A stretch of 64,000 nucleotides of DNA from Portunus trituberculatus. Taxonomy: Eukaryota > Arthropoda > Malacostraca > Decapoda > Portunidae. Under the pieces are notes generated by a model. That model was given only the letters and a program-made list of their open reading frames with translations. It made no database searches and had not been told where the DNA came from. A program made the position numbers and the translations under genes. The stretch is taken from NCBI RefSeq assembly GCF_017591435.1, contig NC_059276.1, positions 8,728,776-8,792,775 on the forward strand, in the 5' to 3' direction. This document shows positions 1-11,873 of this stretch, piece after piece. Each line of letters opens with the position of its first letter. The stretch's first letter is position 1.

Positions 1-368
1 GTCTCTGTGTCACTGGGAAGGAATAGAAAATTGACTTACTATATAAAGAAAGTCCTTGCATCAGGTTTTCCTTGAGTTCCTGCTTTTATTTTGACATTTA
101 TTCAATTTATACTTTTATTTGCATTCCACTCCTACAAAGTCACAGGAGAATAAAAAGAGGAAAGTTTGAGAAAGTGCCTTAGTTGTAAAATTTCTTGGTA
201 AAAGCATTGAATATTTGTTTTAGCTTCCTTTCCTACGCTTTCTCCTTTCCACTGTGCATAAATAACGAATAACAAAGACAAATAAATAAACGTTACGCTG
301 AGGAAAAAATATCGTAGAAAAAAAAAGAGGGAAAAAATATCGTACCATAAAATAGGAACATTGACACC

Positions 369-369
<1 letters not shown>
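1..369. other. AT-rich unique spacer
   Basis: No supported gene, repeat family or RNA. A minus-strand GTAAGTC donor-like site lies near 30-36, but the possible acceptor upstream of it has no pyrimidine tract, so no exon is called. Confidence 0.6.

Positions 370-401
<32 letters not shown>
370..401. repeat. (CA)n microsatellite
   Basis: Perfect CA dinucleotide run of about 16 units. Confidence 0.95.
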
Positions 402-404
<3 letters not shown>

Positions 405-570
405 GCACCATAAAGCATAGCAGATTTTCCCTTTTCTGGTCTAGTAAGCATAAGGTCGAACACACCCTGACACACCCTTAGATTTTGGGCTTAAAGTTTC
501 CTCCCCTTCTTGTCTTTGTTTTGACTCCATCTGCGTGAACTGTAATGTAAAACGTTAGAGGGAAACTGGT

Positions 571-573
<3 letters not shown>

Positions 574-619
<46 letters not shown>
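574..619. repeat. (CT)n microsatellite
   Basis: Perfect CT run of about 23 units. The minus-strand reading is (GA)n. Confidence 0.95.
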
Positions 620-620
<1 letters not shown>

Positions 621-791
621 AAGAATGGAATATAATTATACTTTATATACATATTTTGTTGTTGTTTTGTCCTGGTAAGCACAAAAAAATATGTAAAAAG
701 GAGAAAAGAATGAATGAAAGAGATGAAGCAAAACAATGAAGATGAAGAATGAATGAGAAAAAGGAATGTGAAGGCCATGCGTCAGTGTACC

Positions 792-799
792 TGTGTGTA

Positions 800-862
<63 letters not shown>
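792..862. repeat. (TG)n microsatellite
   Basis: TG run with two interruptions near its 5' end, perfect from about 804. It faces the (CA)n at 947-985 across an 85-bp spacer, so the two form an inverted pair. Confidence 0.95.
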
Positions 863-864
<2 letters not shown>

Positions 865-944
865 AGCACCGTAACATCCTGACCTTCACCGTGACAGCTG
901 TGATTTGTTACTCTCCGTTGCCCGTTTGTCTGAAAAAAACCCAG

Positions 945-946
<2 letters not shown>

Positions 947-987
<41 letters not shown>

Positions 988-999
988 CTACTACTACTA
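947..999. repeat. (CA)n(CTA)n compound microsatellite
   Basis: About 19 CA units run directly into five CTA units. Confidence 0.95.
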
Positions 1000-1938
1000 G
1001 AAGAGCACCACCACAGACCCTTACTGACGTCACAGGCGAGGGCGGGGACATCAAATGAGGCAGGGAAAGCAGGAGGTCTCGCGCGCATCCAGTAGTGAGC
1101 ATCCTATACACAAAATTGATCTAAGTCCCAGCCTCCGCCTCCCAGTGTCCAGCCCCCCGCCACGGTCGCCAGTTATACCGCCCCTTCAGTGCACTTCCTA
1201 TCGTCACTGCTCCTCCCCATCTACTGTTACTTCTGGTTTCCTATAGCTATTTCTTGAGGCCTTAAGTATTTGTCAAGTGTTTATCCATTTTTCCCGGTTC
1301 TTCTTTTATTATTCCTTCCAGGCTTCTTCTCTTTCTCTCGACGTCTCACAGTTCTTTCCTTCCTTCTACAAGTCTTCCTGGTCTCTCCCAGCTCCTCTCG
1401 GCCGCCTAGTCTCTCATATCTACGATTCTAATTGAGTTTCTACCAGTGACGACCCGCTATTCATGGTTGAAAAGGATGTACTGTGCGTTATTTATATTTA
1501 ATGTGGTTTTCCCTCCCCGTGGCTGCAGTCAAGGTGCGCGCGAGTACTTGACATGCAAAGCAGCGACAAAATACTGTCCACATGTGACTTGACCAGGAAA
1601 TGGGACACTGTAGGCCTGCTTTCCCGTATCCTGCATGCCTATCATCACTTGTGGACATTTCACCCCAAACACGGAGGCGGAAGGACAGACGCACAAACAC
1701 ACACACACAAACGGGCACTACACACGTTCGCAGGCCACAGGGAGGAGGTCGCCAGCCCAGGGGAGAGGGAGGAGGGAAGGCGAGGCTGGTGGCGGCAGGT
1801 GTTGCAATGTTACCAGATAAGGCGACACACCTTTCCTGAGGCGGTGTCTGCATGCTAACACGAACCTTCGATAACTTCTTTTTTTATTTTGTTTTGTTTA
1901 TTCTAATTGTTTTTTGTGTGTTTCCTTCACGTTTCGGA
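1000..1938. other. Unique spacer, moderately GC-rich
   Basis: No recognisable gene. Short overlapping open frames occur on both strands at 1488-1858 with no domain signature. A short imperfect CA run lies at 1696-1709. Confidence 0.5.

Positions 1939-1999
<61 letters not shown>
1939..1999. repeat. (CA)n microsatellite
   Basis: Perfect run of about 30 units. Confidence 0.95.
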
Positions 2000-2001
<2 letters not shown>

Positions 2002-2064
2002 ATTTTACATGATTTCTTTAGTTCATTACTCAATAAATTATATTTTTTTGCTTTGATAAATAGC

Positions 2065-2067
<3 letters not shown>

Positions 2068-2105
<38 letters not shown>
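2068..2105. repeat. (CT)n microsatellite
   Basis: Perfect run of about 19 units at the left edge of a pyrimidine-rich stretch. Confidence 0.95.
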
Positions 2106-2108
<3 letters not shown>

Positions 2109-2632
2109 GACATATTCTCTTACCTTCCACCTTAATGTTCATCTCTCCCTTCTTTCCTCTCCCCTTCCCCTCCTTCTCCAACCCTCCCACTGACCCGGAA
2201 CCTTCCCCATTATCCCCACCATCACTCCCGCGTACATTCCCCAACAAAAAACTCCACCACACACCCCTCCACTCCCTACCACAGCTCCCTGTCCCGCCAC
2301 CGTCACCCCAACAGCTCTCCCAGCCTCCTTCCTCTTATACATCCTCTTCCCCTCCTTGTCTTCTCCTCCTTATACACCACACATGCTCATCCTTCTCTTC
2401 CTCCTCCATTAAACACTCCTCTTTTCCTTGACTATTTTCTTCTTTTTCATTATCATCTTTTCTTCTTTATCTTGCTTTCTGTTCCCTTCGGTGCAGGATT
2501 CTTCTCTTCTCTCTTCCTTCCTTTCCTCCTTCCTTCTCTCCCTTCCAATCGACACTTACGCCCCTCCCTCCTTCCCTTTCCCTCTCTCTCTCTCCCTCCC
2601 TCTCCCTCTCTCTCTCTCTCTCCCCGACGGCC
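2106..2632. repeat. Pyrimidine-rich low-complexity tract
   Basis: More than 500 bases dominated by C and T on the + strand, ending in a (CT)n-like segment at 2578-2623. Open frames here are Pro/Ser/Leu low complexity and are not treated as genes. Confidence 0.8.
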
Positions 2633-3162
2633 GCGGAATACTGATGTCTTTTAACTGCTTGTAAAAAAAGTATTAGATTTTTCGAGTCTGTCTCTGACAT
2701 TCTTTACGTCCGTGTGATTAATGGCGCTTTTTCAAAGGTTTAATTACGAATATTAATTGTGGGGAAATAAAAATGGTATTTGCAAAAGGAGAAATGTATA
2801 TACAAAGAACTCCCGCTTGAAATATAAGAGGATTTGCTTTTTTTTCTATTTTTTTAGTTATATTTCAAAATGACAATAAAAAATGAGAGGTGATTGTCCT
2901 TGAGGATGAAATAATGTGATAGATGCGCAAATGTCCACGTGGTGTGATAGGCGCGTTAACACTGGAATAATAGCGAAGGATGAATACGAAAGAGAAAGAA
3001 GAAAAGGCACATATAAAATAAAGAATAAGACGACAAAACAACCAAGTAAAGAATGAGGATAATGACTCAGGAAAATGGTGAAAGAAATAACTGAATAAAA
3101 CACATAAATGGAAGAATCAAGGAAAATGATAAAACACTAATAGAATAATGAATCAGAAACAA

Positions 3163-3164
<2 letters not shown>
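2633..3164. other. AT-rich unique spacer
   Basis: Nothing recognisable. It becomes A/G-rich toward the following (GA)n array. Confidence 0.6.

Positions 3165-3234
<70 letters not shown>
3165..3234. repeat. (GA)n microsatellite
   Basis: Perfect run of about 35 units. It is an uninterrupted polypurine mirror repeat. Confidence 0.95.
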
Positions 3235-3235
<1 letters not shown>

Positions 3236-3294
3236 AACCTTGGGACGCTGTGGTGGTGCACAAACCAACTATTAACATTCAGTTTAAATATTGC

Positions 3295-3295
<1 letters not shown>

Positions 3296-3350
<55 letters not shown>

Positions 3351-3409
3351 AAGCAGTCACGTGTATTCAGTGTGTACAGAAGCATACACACACACACACA
3401 CACACACAC

Positions 3410-3445
<36 letters not shown>

Positions 3446-3475
3446 GCACACAATCAAACATAATAAAACAACTAC

Positions 3476-3518
<43 letters not shown>
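3296..3518. repeat. Cluster of (CA)n and (CT)n arrays
   Basis: (CA)n at 3296-3347, (CA)n then (CT)n at 3386-3444, and (CA)n at 3480-3518, separated by spacers of about 35-40 bases. Confidence 0.95.
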
Positions 3519-3519
<1 letters not shown>

Positions 3520-3728
3520 CACTACCACTACTACCACTATCAAAACAAGCAGTCAAACAACCTTTATCATCACAACCATTATAATTACCTTCCTCTGAAA
3601 CTACCACCACCACCACCACCATTGCCATATCACAAACAATCACAATGAGAGAGAAAACCTGATAACACGACATATATGCAAATAATAACAGAGATACACC
3701 AATCTTTCTCCCTTCCTTTCCCTCTACA

Positions 3729-4029
3729 CACCTGCACACCTGCCTTGATTGCACGCAGGTGAGTCTAGTCCCCTGAAAAATCTTGCTTCTCAGGTGGTTT
3801 TCCTCTCATTAATTTTGGGGGAACCTGATTATGAATTACAGGTGAAGTAGGAAAAATATTATCTATGATCCTTGTCTTCTCTTTCACCTGCACGAAGGTA
3901 ATCAAGAGAGAGCACCACAATAGTTTGATTCCCTGCAGGTGTAACATCAAACCTTTTTAGCCACGTGTGAAAGCTGACATAGCGATATCCTTCCTTTCCT
4001 CCCTCCACTCCCTCCCTCCCAGACAGGTG
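3729..4029. other. Cluster of eight CAGGTG/CACCTG hexamers
   Basis: The palindromic-core E-box CAGGTG or its complement occurs at 3729, 3737, 3756, 3791, 3839, 3885, 3936 and 4024. About 0.15 would be expected in 300 random bases. This hexamer is the known target of Snail/ZEB-type zinc fingers and some bHLH factors, so a regulatory role is possible. The hexamer also looks common elsewhere in this window, so a genome-wide background bias or a degraded repeat is equally possible. Confidence 0.3.
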
Positions 4030-4989
4030 AGGGAGAGGTGGGAGGGAGGGAGGGAGAGGGACCCGAGACAACCACCCAGTCGCCCACTACCAAATATGAC
4101 AGCCTCCTCCATGGCCAGGCGCCCCTTCTCATCTCCATCGCTACTATCTCTACCTGCAACGCCTCTCTACCCTCGCCTGCTTCCCTACACTGCCACGCTC
4201 CTTATCCAGCTTTTATACACGCACTCACCCACTGATACACACGATACCATCCAATAATATGATCCTTATCCTACAAAAGTTCCTGGGATATCTTGATCTG
4301 CTTCCTGATTGGTCCACGGTAGGATTCAGAGTGAAGCCAATCATCTGGTCTTGCCTCTAGCAGTGACTACATCCCTCTGCCATATTGGTCTACCTCGGCC
4401 TACGGCGGTCATTATTTGCAAGTGAGTAAGCTGATTTACGTTATGGGAGAGGCAGGTATGTCCGTATTCCATATATGCTGATGAATGGAGAGAGGCAAGA
4501 GAGGGAGGGAAGAGGCAAGCCGGGAAGGGAGATGGGTTGAGTGAGGCGAGATGGATAACGGGGAGGTAAAGATGGATAAGGAAAGGTAAGGGAAGGGAAG
4601 GACTGGAGGCTGTGAGGAGAAATGAGGTGAGTGTTTGGAAGGTAATGAGAGGCTGGGTTTATGGAAGAAGAAGGAGAGGGAGGGAGAAAAGATGGCAACA
4701 TTGCGGTAGTGTTGGCAGTACTGAAGCAAACACAAACGAGGAGGAATAAAAAAGTACATGTGATTTTGGAAAGCCTTGGAATCAGTCTCAAAATACGACT
4801 CGTTCAGTGTTTTCTGCTCACGTTCCCAACCTTGAGGGGAGATTAGGTAAGGAAAAAAAGTGAAGGTTAAGTTTTCCAAGGCGAGTTTTGTAACGATAAA
4901 AAAAAGAAACGTGGAAGAAGAAAAAAAATAATAAGAAAAAAAGAGAAGAGGTGAGAAAGAAGTGTGAAAAATAAACCAGCAGAACAGAA

Positions 4990-4992
<3 letters not shown>
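4030..4992. other. Unique spacer with purine-rich block
   Basis: 4030-4430 is mixed sequence without a supported gene. 4440-4720 is G/A-rich. 4860-4970 is A-rich. No RNA gene or domain is seen. Confidence 0.5.

Positions 4993-5071
<79 letters not shown>
4993..5071. repeat. (CA)n microsatellite
   Basis: Perfect run of about 39 units. Confidence 0.97.
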
Positions 5072-5072
<1 letters not shown>

Positions 5073-5189
5073 CAAAGTCAAGGACACTAATAAAAACACC
5101 TTTATAAAAAGAGAAAAAATAAGGAAGTAACAAAAATACATACAATTAAAGCAAATAATATATATAATAGTACAAAGAAATGTTACATA

Positions 5190-5350
5190 TGAGACAAGAA
5201 GGTGGGAAAGAAGAAAGGAGGAAGGAGGGAGGGAAGGAGGGAAGAAGGAAGGAAGGAGAGAAGGAAGGAAGGTTGGAAGGATGACACAGAACCCGGATGC
5301 TGTCCAGACCTGAGAGGAGGAGGAGGAGGAGGAGGAGGAAAGGATGATAA
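5190..5350. repeat. Purine-rich tract with (GGA)n
   Basis: GGAAGG-type purine repeats followed by a (GGA)n core at 5315-5340. Confidence 0.8.
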
Positions 5351-5496
5351 ATGGAGACTGAATGGAGAGTAAAAAGAAGATATATAAAATGGAAGTATAA
5401 TAATTAAATAAAGAGAAATATTAACACGAATAGAGGTGAAAGGATACAACAGAAAATTAAACAATAAAAGGCAAGAGAAAGCTTGAAAGAGCACAC

Positions 5497-5500
<4 letters not shown>

Positions 5501-5562
<62 letters not shown>
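5501..5562. repeat. (CA)n microsatellite
   Basis: Perfect run of about 31 units. Confidence 0.97.
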
Positions 5563-5564
<2 letters not shown>

Positions 5565-5706
5565 TCAACCAAATTAATAATGCAAATACAAGTAGCATGA
5601 ATAGTAATAACAAAATGAATAAACAAAATATATAAACAAAATTCGATAAACAAAACAAAAAAAAAAAAAAAGAAAGAAATGGGATGATAAAGTCGTCACG
5701 AAAAAC

Positions 5707-5710
<4 letters not shown>

Positions 5711-5778
<68 letters not shown>
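5711..5778. repeat. (GA)n microsatellite
   Basis: Perfect run of about 34 units, preceded by a poly(A) at about 5656-5671. Confidence 0.97.
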
Positions 5779-5781
<3 letters not shown>

Positions 5782-6100
5782 TTCACTCCTCATCTTTAAA
5801 TAATAATATAATAAAAAAAAAAAACAACAGGCAAAGACACGTGCTCTGTTTACCTGAGAAACAGAGGGAGGGACAAGCCAGGTGTTTTCCTTGTTAATAA
5901 TTCACCTGTGCCAAGCCTCAGGTGGTGCGTGGTACTTCAAGATGTAAATGTAGGAATGGTGTTGAGTTTGCTGATCACCACCGTGGTATACTGTGTGGTG
6001 CTTGTGGTGGTTGAGTGGTGGTGACTTGGTGGTGGTAGTGATGGTAGTGGTGGTAGTGAACGAGGTGGTTAGTGGTGTTTATTGTATATTTTATTGTTGT

Positions 6101-6101
6101 G

Positions 6102-6177
<76 letters not shown>

Positions 6178-6233
6178 GAGGGAGGGAAGGATATGTTATG
6201 TTATGTTAGATTAAGTTAGGTTAAGCTATGTAC

Positions 6234-6296
<63 letters not shown>

Positions 6297-6440
6297 GAGG
6301 AGGAGGAGGAGGAGGAGGAGGAGGAGGAGGAGGAGGAGGAGGAGGAGGAGTGGGTGTGTTTATGCTATGTTAGGTCAGGTTAGATTAAATTAGGTTAAGT
6401 CGTAGCTGTAGTAATAGGAGGAGGAGGAGGAGGAGAAGGT
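6101..6440. repeat. Duplicated (GTA)n/(AGG)n compound block
   Basis: (GTA)n at 6101-6177 is followed by a TTAGATTAAGTTAGGTTAAG-like segment near 6205. The order then repeats: (TAG)n at 6233-6296, (AGG)n to 6350, and the same TTAG-rich segment near 6379, ending in (AGG)n at 6416-6436. The TTAG-rich anchors are 174 bases apart, so the whole compound unit looks tandemly duplicated. Confidence 0.8.
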
Positions 6441-6625
6441 GTGTGTGTGTGTGTTGAGCACAGGTCGCGCCCATCTGGCCCTGCTCGGCTCACCCATCAC
6501 CAAGACAGAGACTCATCAAGGATTCACTTAAGCCAGACGAGTAATTCATCACTGCTGTCCTGCTCTAATGAATGAGAGAGGCCAAGGCATTTCAGGATTG
6601 TCATATTTCACTCATCTCCCTCTCT

Positions 6626-6626
<1 letters not shown>

Positions 6627-6681
<55 letters not shown>
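6627..6681. repeat. (CT)n microsatellite
   Basis: CT run with a short C-rich lead-in. Confidence 0.95.
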
Positions 6682-6685
<4 letters not shown>

Positions 6686-7032
6686 GTGGTTCTGTTATCA
6701 GTAAGTTATTCATGCAGGTGATTGCTTAAAATATTCATTATCTCGTGTCTCCAAGGTGGTTCCTGCACTCAAATGGCTTTCTTATCTTGATTTTTGCGTT
6801 GTCAGAAGGAGACTCTTGTCTGCTGTGTGTGTAAGCTGCTCTCACACACAGATAGATACATATTCACTGACCACAACCAAATATTACAGTTATATTACAG
6901 TTACAGGAGGGCTTGGAAGGTGTGGGCCATCAAAATTTTCCTATAAAAACTTGTAAATGGCTTAAACCAGAATAAAACATGAAACACATAAACAAACAAA
7001 CTCATGAAATGCCTAAAGCAAATCAAGCTATT

Positions 7033-7033
<1 letters not shown>
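6682..7033. other. Unique spacer
   Basis: AT-rich with no supported gene. A 66-codon + strand frame at 6756-6956 has no recognisable domain. Confidence 0.5.

Positions 7034-7093
<60 letters not shown>
7034..7093. repeat. (CA)n microsatellite
   Basis: Perfect run of about 30 units. Confidence 0.97.
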
Positions 7094-7095
<2 letters not shown>

Positions 7096-7201
7096 AATAC
7101 ATAATACAACTTTGTCTCTGAAATGATATAAATAAAATCATCATAAACATATTGAAACAGAAAGCACATACAAAAATATAAACTCCAATAATTAAAATGA
7201 C

Positions 7202-7223
7202 AAAAAAAAAAAAAAAAAAAAAA
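7202..7223 (+). repeat. Poly(A) tract
   Basis: About 22 adenines. No retrogene or target-site duplication is evident around it. Confidence 0.9.
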
Positions 7224-7987
7224 ACCGGTTAATGAATGAAACACTGTGACAAAACCCTAATATCCTTATAAATGAAAGAAATATGAGGAATGGAAACGAA
7301 AAATAGGTAATTAGGTTAAAAAGAAGTAAAATGAGAGAGAGAGAGAGATAAAAGAAATGATAAAGACAAAAGCAAGTTGGAGAAGAGAGAAGGAAGAATA
7401 AAAAGAAGTAGAAAGACAAGTGCAGCAAAATTAAACAAAAAGATGGTTAAACGAGAGAAGACAGGTTAAACAAGATGAAAGAAGGGTAGAAAAAGAGATG
7501 GAAGGAGATGGAGAAGGGATGGGAAGGGAGAGGAAAGGGGCAGGCACGCGCTGGGACAGATATAAATGAGTGATTCCTTAACATAATCCATCAACATTAG
7601 CACAGCAAACAGCCCCTAAATTATCCTGTCCATGAGCTTTCAGAAGTCCCCGTTAACCTTCCCTTTCCTGATCCTCCATCGCCATCCTTACCCATCTCCC
7701 CTTCCCTCCCTCCTCTTTCTCTCCTCCCCGTACCTCGTCTAATATAGGTGAGAGTTGACCAGGGTTAGAAAAAAAAGGGGTGTTATTTTTCTATGGGCAC
7801 TGATCACTCTTTTTTACGAGTGTCTTTCAGAGAAGTGGCTTTAAATGGCTTTATTAGGAGTGGTATTAGTTAATGGGCAGTGTTTCTTTTTTCAGCTTCT
7901 TGCCTTTCTACATCCATCACCCGCCTTGTTATTACCGTTTATTATCATCCACCTCTTCCCTTCGCTTCTATGTCTTAATCATGATGC

Positions 7988-7992
<5 letters not shown>
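7224..7992. other. Unique spacer, purine-rich to 7550
   Basis: A/G-rich low complexity in the first half, mixed sequence after about 7560. No gene or RNA is seen. Confidence 0.5.
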
Positions 7993-8086
<94 letters not shown>

Positions 8087-8186
8087 AAATGAATGAAAAA
8101 TGTGGAATGCAAAATTTTAAGATGAAGAAGAAGAACGAGGAGGAGGAGGAGGAGGAGGAGGAGGAGGAGGAGGAGGAGGAGGAGGA
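7993..8186. repeat. (GA)n followed by (GAG)n
   Basis: (GA)n of about 45 units at 7993-8083, then (GAG)n of about 16 units at 8137-8186, joined by a purine-rich spacer. Confidence 0.96.
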
Positions 8187-8797
8187 CGTATGGAGATTAC
8201 GAAGAGAAGTATAAGAAGGCGGGGTACTATAAGGAGAGGGAGGGACGCGAGGGTGGTATGGAGAGAAGAGAGGTAAGTATGGAGGGAAGGAATGGCTGGA
8301 GGGAGGGGAGGGAAAGGAGGCGGTGGTGGTGGTGGTATTTAGTACTGGAGGCTATACCATAAGAAGCTAATTTGGTAAAGTTTGGGCGTGAATACTCATA
8401 ATAAGCTCATTTTCCACTTATTCTCAGTCTCTCCCTCTCCCTCTCCCTCTCTCTCTACATTATGCATACCATCCTGCCTGGCCAATACTCTCTCCCATTC
8501 CTCCCATGTCCCTCAGTCTGGTCCTCTCCTTGTGCTTTATCACCCTTCACACTCCTCCTCCTCTTCCTCTTCCCTCGCTAGTGGATTGCAAAAAGACACC
8601 GCCGTTCTTCAATGGATTTTCGTCATTTTTCTTTGTCCTGCCACTAATGAGCTCACCTGTACGCCCGCTGATGACGCCCTGACGTTACGGAATGGCAATG
8701 AAGCGACACAGGTGAAGAGCGTGGCGCCGAGGACGTGATGCGCCTGTAGGAGGAGGGATCGCTTGCACTGCTTCGAATCCCCCTTCACAATTTGTTC
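8187..8797. other. Unique spacer with short SSRs
   Basis: Contains (GGT)n at 8323-8337, a CT-rich segment near 8410-8455 and TCC-rich sequence near 8550-8575. A + frame at 8382-8738 is open but has no domain signature. Confidence 0.5.
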
Positions 8798-9012
8798 TTA
8801 AACCTTTCAGTACTGGAACGCATTTCTATACAATTTTTTTTAGCACGATTAGATTATTTTATTGACATTAGGAAGGGTCTATGGAGGTCAGAAGAATATT
8901 GGCTGGAGTCTTCAGTATTTGTATCCCCACATAAGTTTTTGAAGATGTATAGAGTCATCAGATGGTAAATAGAAGGAATGTGAAATCGTGTCCTGGTCCT
9001 GAAGGGTGTGAA
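8798..9012 (+). mobile_element. Family A TTAA element, copy 1 (diverged)
   Basis: About 215 bases matching the other nine copies, including the internal core CTATGGAGGTCAGAAG. The left end keeps TTAA and a decayed inverted repeat, and the right TTAA is lost. It is non-coding, as expected of a non-autonomous DNA element. Confidence 0.75.
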
Positions 9013-9109
9013 TAAGGACGAGGGAAGTTTTTGCGAAGGATTTGAAGGTAAGGAATGAAGTTTACAATATCCAAAGAAAATACGAACATTTCAAAACACA
9101 TGTAGGTAA

Positions 9110-9570
9110 TTAAACCCTAAGAAAACACTCCCAATTTTCTACTTAACATAAAAAATACATAAAAATACTAAAACCCTAAGAAAATACACTGAATTTCCTA
9201 CTTATTCCAAAATTATCATAGACGAGATTAAGATTAACGATAATTTTTTTTGCATTTCCCTTTAAAACAGAAAATACGATGCCTAAACGAAAGTAAACAT
9301 AAAAAAATACGTAAAAATACAAAAAAAAACTAAGAAAATACGTTGAATTTCCTACTTATACCAAAATTATCAAAGACGAGATTAAGATTTATGATATATT
9401 TTTTTTCCATTTCGTATTGAAACAAAAAAAAATGCTTAAACAAAAAAAAAATAAATAAATAGATAAAAACACCAAAAACCTAAGAAAATAATCCCAATTT
9501 TTTTACATATACCAAATAATCATGGACGAGATTGAGATTTATGACACTATTTTTCTATTTCACATTCGTA
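9110..9570. repeat. A-rich tandem array, unit about 150 bp
   Basis: The anchor CTAAGAAAA occurs at about 9117, 9176, 9330 and 9480. The last two intervals are 154 and 150 bases and the first is 59, so the first unit is truncated. Each full unit also carries GACGAGATTAAGATT followed by a T-rich segment. No coding potential. Confidence 0.8.
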
Positions 9571-9828
9571 GGATAATCTTTAGGTACGAAACATAATACT
9601 GAGTCGAAATATCCACAAGTGAAGCAACAAGCAAGGAAACCTGTTCGCCTCCATCACTTACTGGGAGTGAAAGAAATGACAAGTAAAAATGCATTCGATG
9701 TGAGGCGCTCTGCAATATTTAAACGATAATATATAAGAGTAATGGAGATAAAAGGTACGCATGAACACGGTGTCAATAATTTTTCATCTGTATTATATCA
9801 AACTGAGGCTTTCCATTAAAATTCAATG

Positions 9829-9831
<3 letters not shown>
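9571..9831. other. Unique spacer
   Basis: AT-rich sequence with nothing recognisable. Confidence 0.5.
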
Positions 9832-9891
<60 letters not shown>

Positions 9892-9920
9892 AAAACTGCT
9901 AGGAACATTACCATTAAGAC

Positions 9921-9988
<68 letters not shown>
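9832..9988. repeat. (CA)n and (GA)n pair
   Basis: (CA)n of about 27 units at 9832-9886 and (GA)n of about 32 units at 9924-9988, with a 37-base spacer. Confidence 0.97.
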
Positions 9989-9990
<2 letters not shown>

Positions 9991-10234
9991 GACACAAAAC
10001 TCAAACTCCACAACGAAAAAGATGAGATGATTTTCTTTGGTAACCTCGAGATTTACGTCTTTGGGCTTAGATTATTATTATTTTTCCCCCTTTTAAGAGG
10101 TGGGCGTGAGGGCGTGTGGCTGCCCGGTATCCTCACCCCGCCCACACCGCCGCCCTTCCTGCCCTCGCCGTCAGCTGACCACTCAAATGGAACAAATGAA
10201 CTAAATAATTCTCGAAAACTTGCATTAAAGATGA

Positions 10235-10238
<4 letters not shown>

Positions 10239-10297
<59 letters not shown>
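10239..10297. repeat. (GA)n microsatellite
   Basis: Run of about 29 units, followed by purine-rich sequence to about 10440. Confidence 0.96.
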
Positions 10298-10300
<3 letters not shown>

Positions 10301-10457
10301 GGGCTGGTAAGTAAAGGGAGAGAGGGAGAAGGAATAGGGAGAAAAGGGAGGGAGTGTAAAGGGATACATAGTTTATGGAGGAAAGGAGGAGGCAAAAAAC
10401 GAAGGAAATGAGGAGGAGGAGAGTGAATAGAGAGACAAGGAGCGGCAGCAGCAACAG

Positions 10458-10507
10458 GAGGAGGAGGAGGAGGAGGAGGGAGGAGGAGGAGGAGGAGGAG
10501 GAGGAGG
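10458..10507. repeat. (AGG)n microsatellite
   Basis: About 16 trinucleotide units with one interruption near 10480. Confidence 0.93.
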
Positions 10508-10619
10508 TGTATAGGGAGATGGGAGGTAGTAATGGGAGTGGATGAAGGGTTGCAATACTCTCATTACATGCCATGTCATAACTCGCTGCAAATGTAGATG
10601 AGGTATTCTGAATATGTTA

Positions 10620-10862
<243 letters not shown>

Positions 10863-10931
10863 AATTGAGGGAAAAATAAAATACAACAAAGAAAAGTGAA
10901 AGTTTGTAAAGTAATGGCCGAGAGATTTATA

Positions 10932-10933
<2 letters not shown>

Positions 10934-10994
<61 letters not shown>
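10934..10994. repeat. (CA)n microsatellite
   Basis: About 30 units. Together with the (GT)n ending at 10861 it forms an inverted repeat with a 72-base spacer and a possible stem of about 60 bp. Confidence 0.97.
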
Positions 10995-10995
<1 letters not shown>

Positions 10996-11110
10996 AATAG
11001 CATACTGCAGATTTATTATACTACTGAATAGGAAAATAAAGGCCAATAAATCAAGGGAATTACAGATTAAGGAACAAAATAATGGAATGGAGGAGTAAAT
11101 TAATAATGAT

Positions 11111-11149
11111 ACCACCACCACCACCACCACCACCACCACCACCACCACT
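11111..11149. repeat. (ACC)n microsatellite
   Basis: About 13 trinucleotide units. Confidence 0.95.
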
Positions 11150-11258
11150 ACCTTATCAACCCTTATCTCAAAGCAAGCGGTGTAAAATCGAAAATAAAGC
11201 CTCTGTTATCTACACCACAAAGAAAAACGTTATAAAAACAATGATATTAGCTTTAAAC

Positions 11259-11261
<3 letters not shown>

Positions 11262-11317
<56 letters not shown>
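11262..11317. repeat. (CT)n microsatellite
   Basis: About 28 units. Confidence 0.97.
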
Positions 11318-11321
<4 letters not shown>

Positions 11322-11478
11322 CCACCCACAGGTAAATTTGTACCAGTCTTAACTCACCTGTCATCTCCTTTCATTACCTACATCATTTTCATCTTCATTT
11401 CAACTGGTCCTGTCATTTTGCAAGCACCCCGCGGCGCCCACACTTACATAATACCTCATTCCTCACGTGTGCCAGACC

Positions 11479-11553
11479 AGGAGGAGGAAGAGGAGGAGGA
11501 GGAGGAGGAGGAGGAGGAGGAGGAGGAGGAGGAGGAGGAGGAGGAAGAAGAGG
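11479..11553. repeat. (GAG)n microsatellite
   Basis: About 24 units with GAA interruptions at both ends. Confidence 0.95.
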
Positions 11554-11831
11554 TCGAATCAGACGTGAGGTGCTTTACAAGAAACATGACACCGCAAATG
11601 AATGAATAAAAAGAGAAAGAAAAATGATGTCTTCGATAAATGAGAACAGAAAATGAACTACAAAGAACTTAAATAACAAACAAATAAGAAAAAAAAACAA
11701 ATAAAGGAGACATAACGAATAAGAAAACAACAAAAGAACAGAAAATAAAGGAAGGAAGAAGACAAAAATTGAATATGAAAAAAAAATAATGTAGGACTGA
11801 AAGAAGAACTGAAGTGAGGTATAAGACTGAG

Positions 11832-11873
11832 AGTATGAAAGTATGAGGGTATGAGGGTATGAGGGTATGAGGG
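11832..11873. repeat. GTATGAGG octamer tandem repeat
   Basis: About five copies of GTATGAGG, the first diverged. Confidence 0.85.

Noticed and set aside
7202..7223. Poly(A) as the tail of a retrocopy
   Set aside because: No coding remnant upstream and no flanking duplication.
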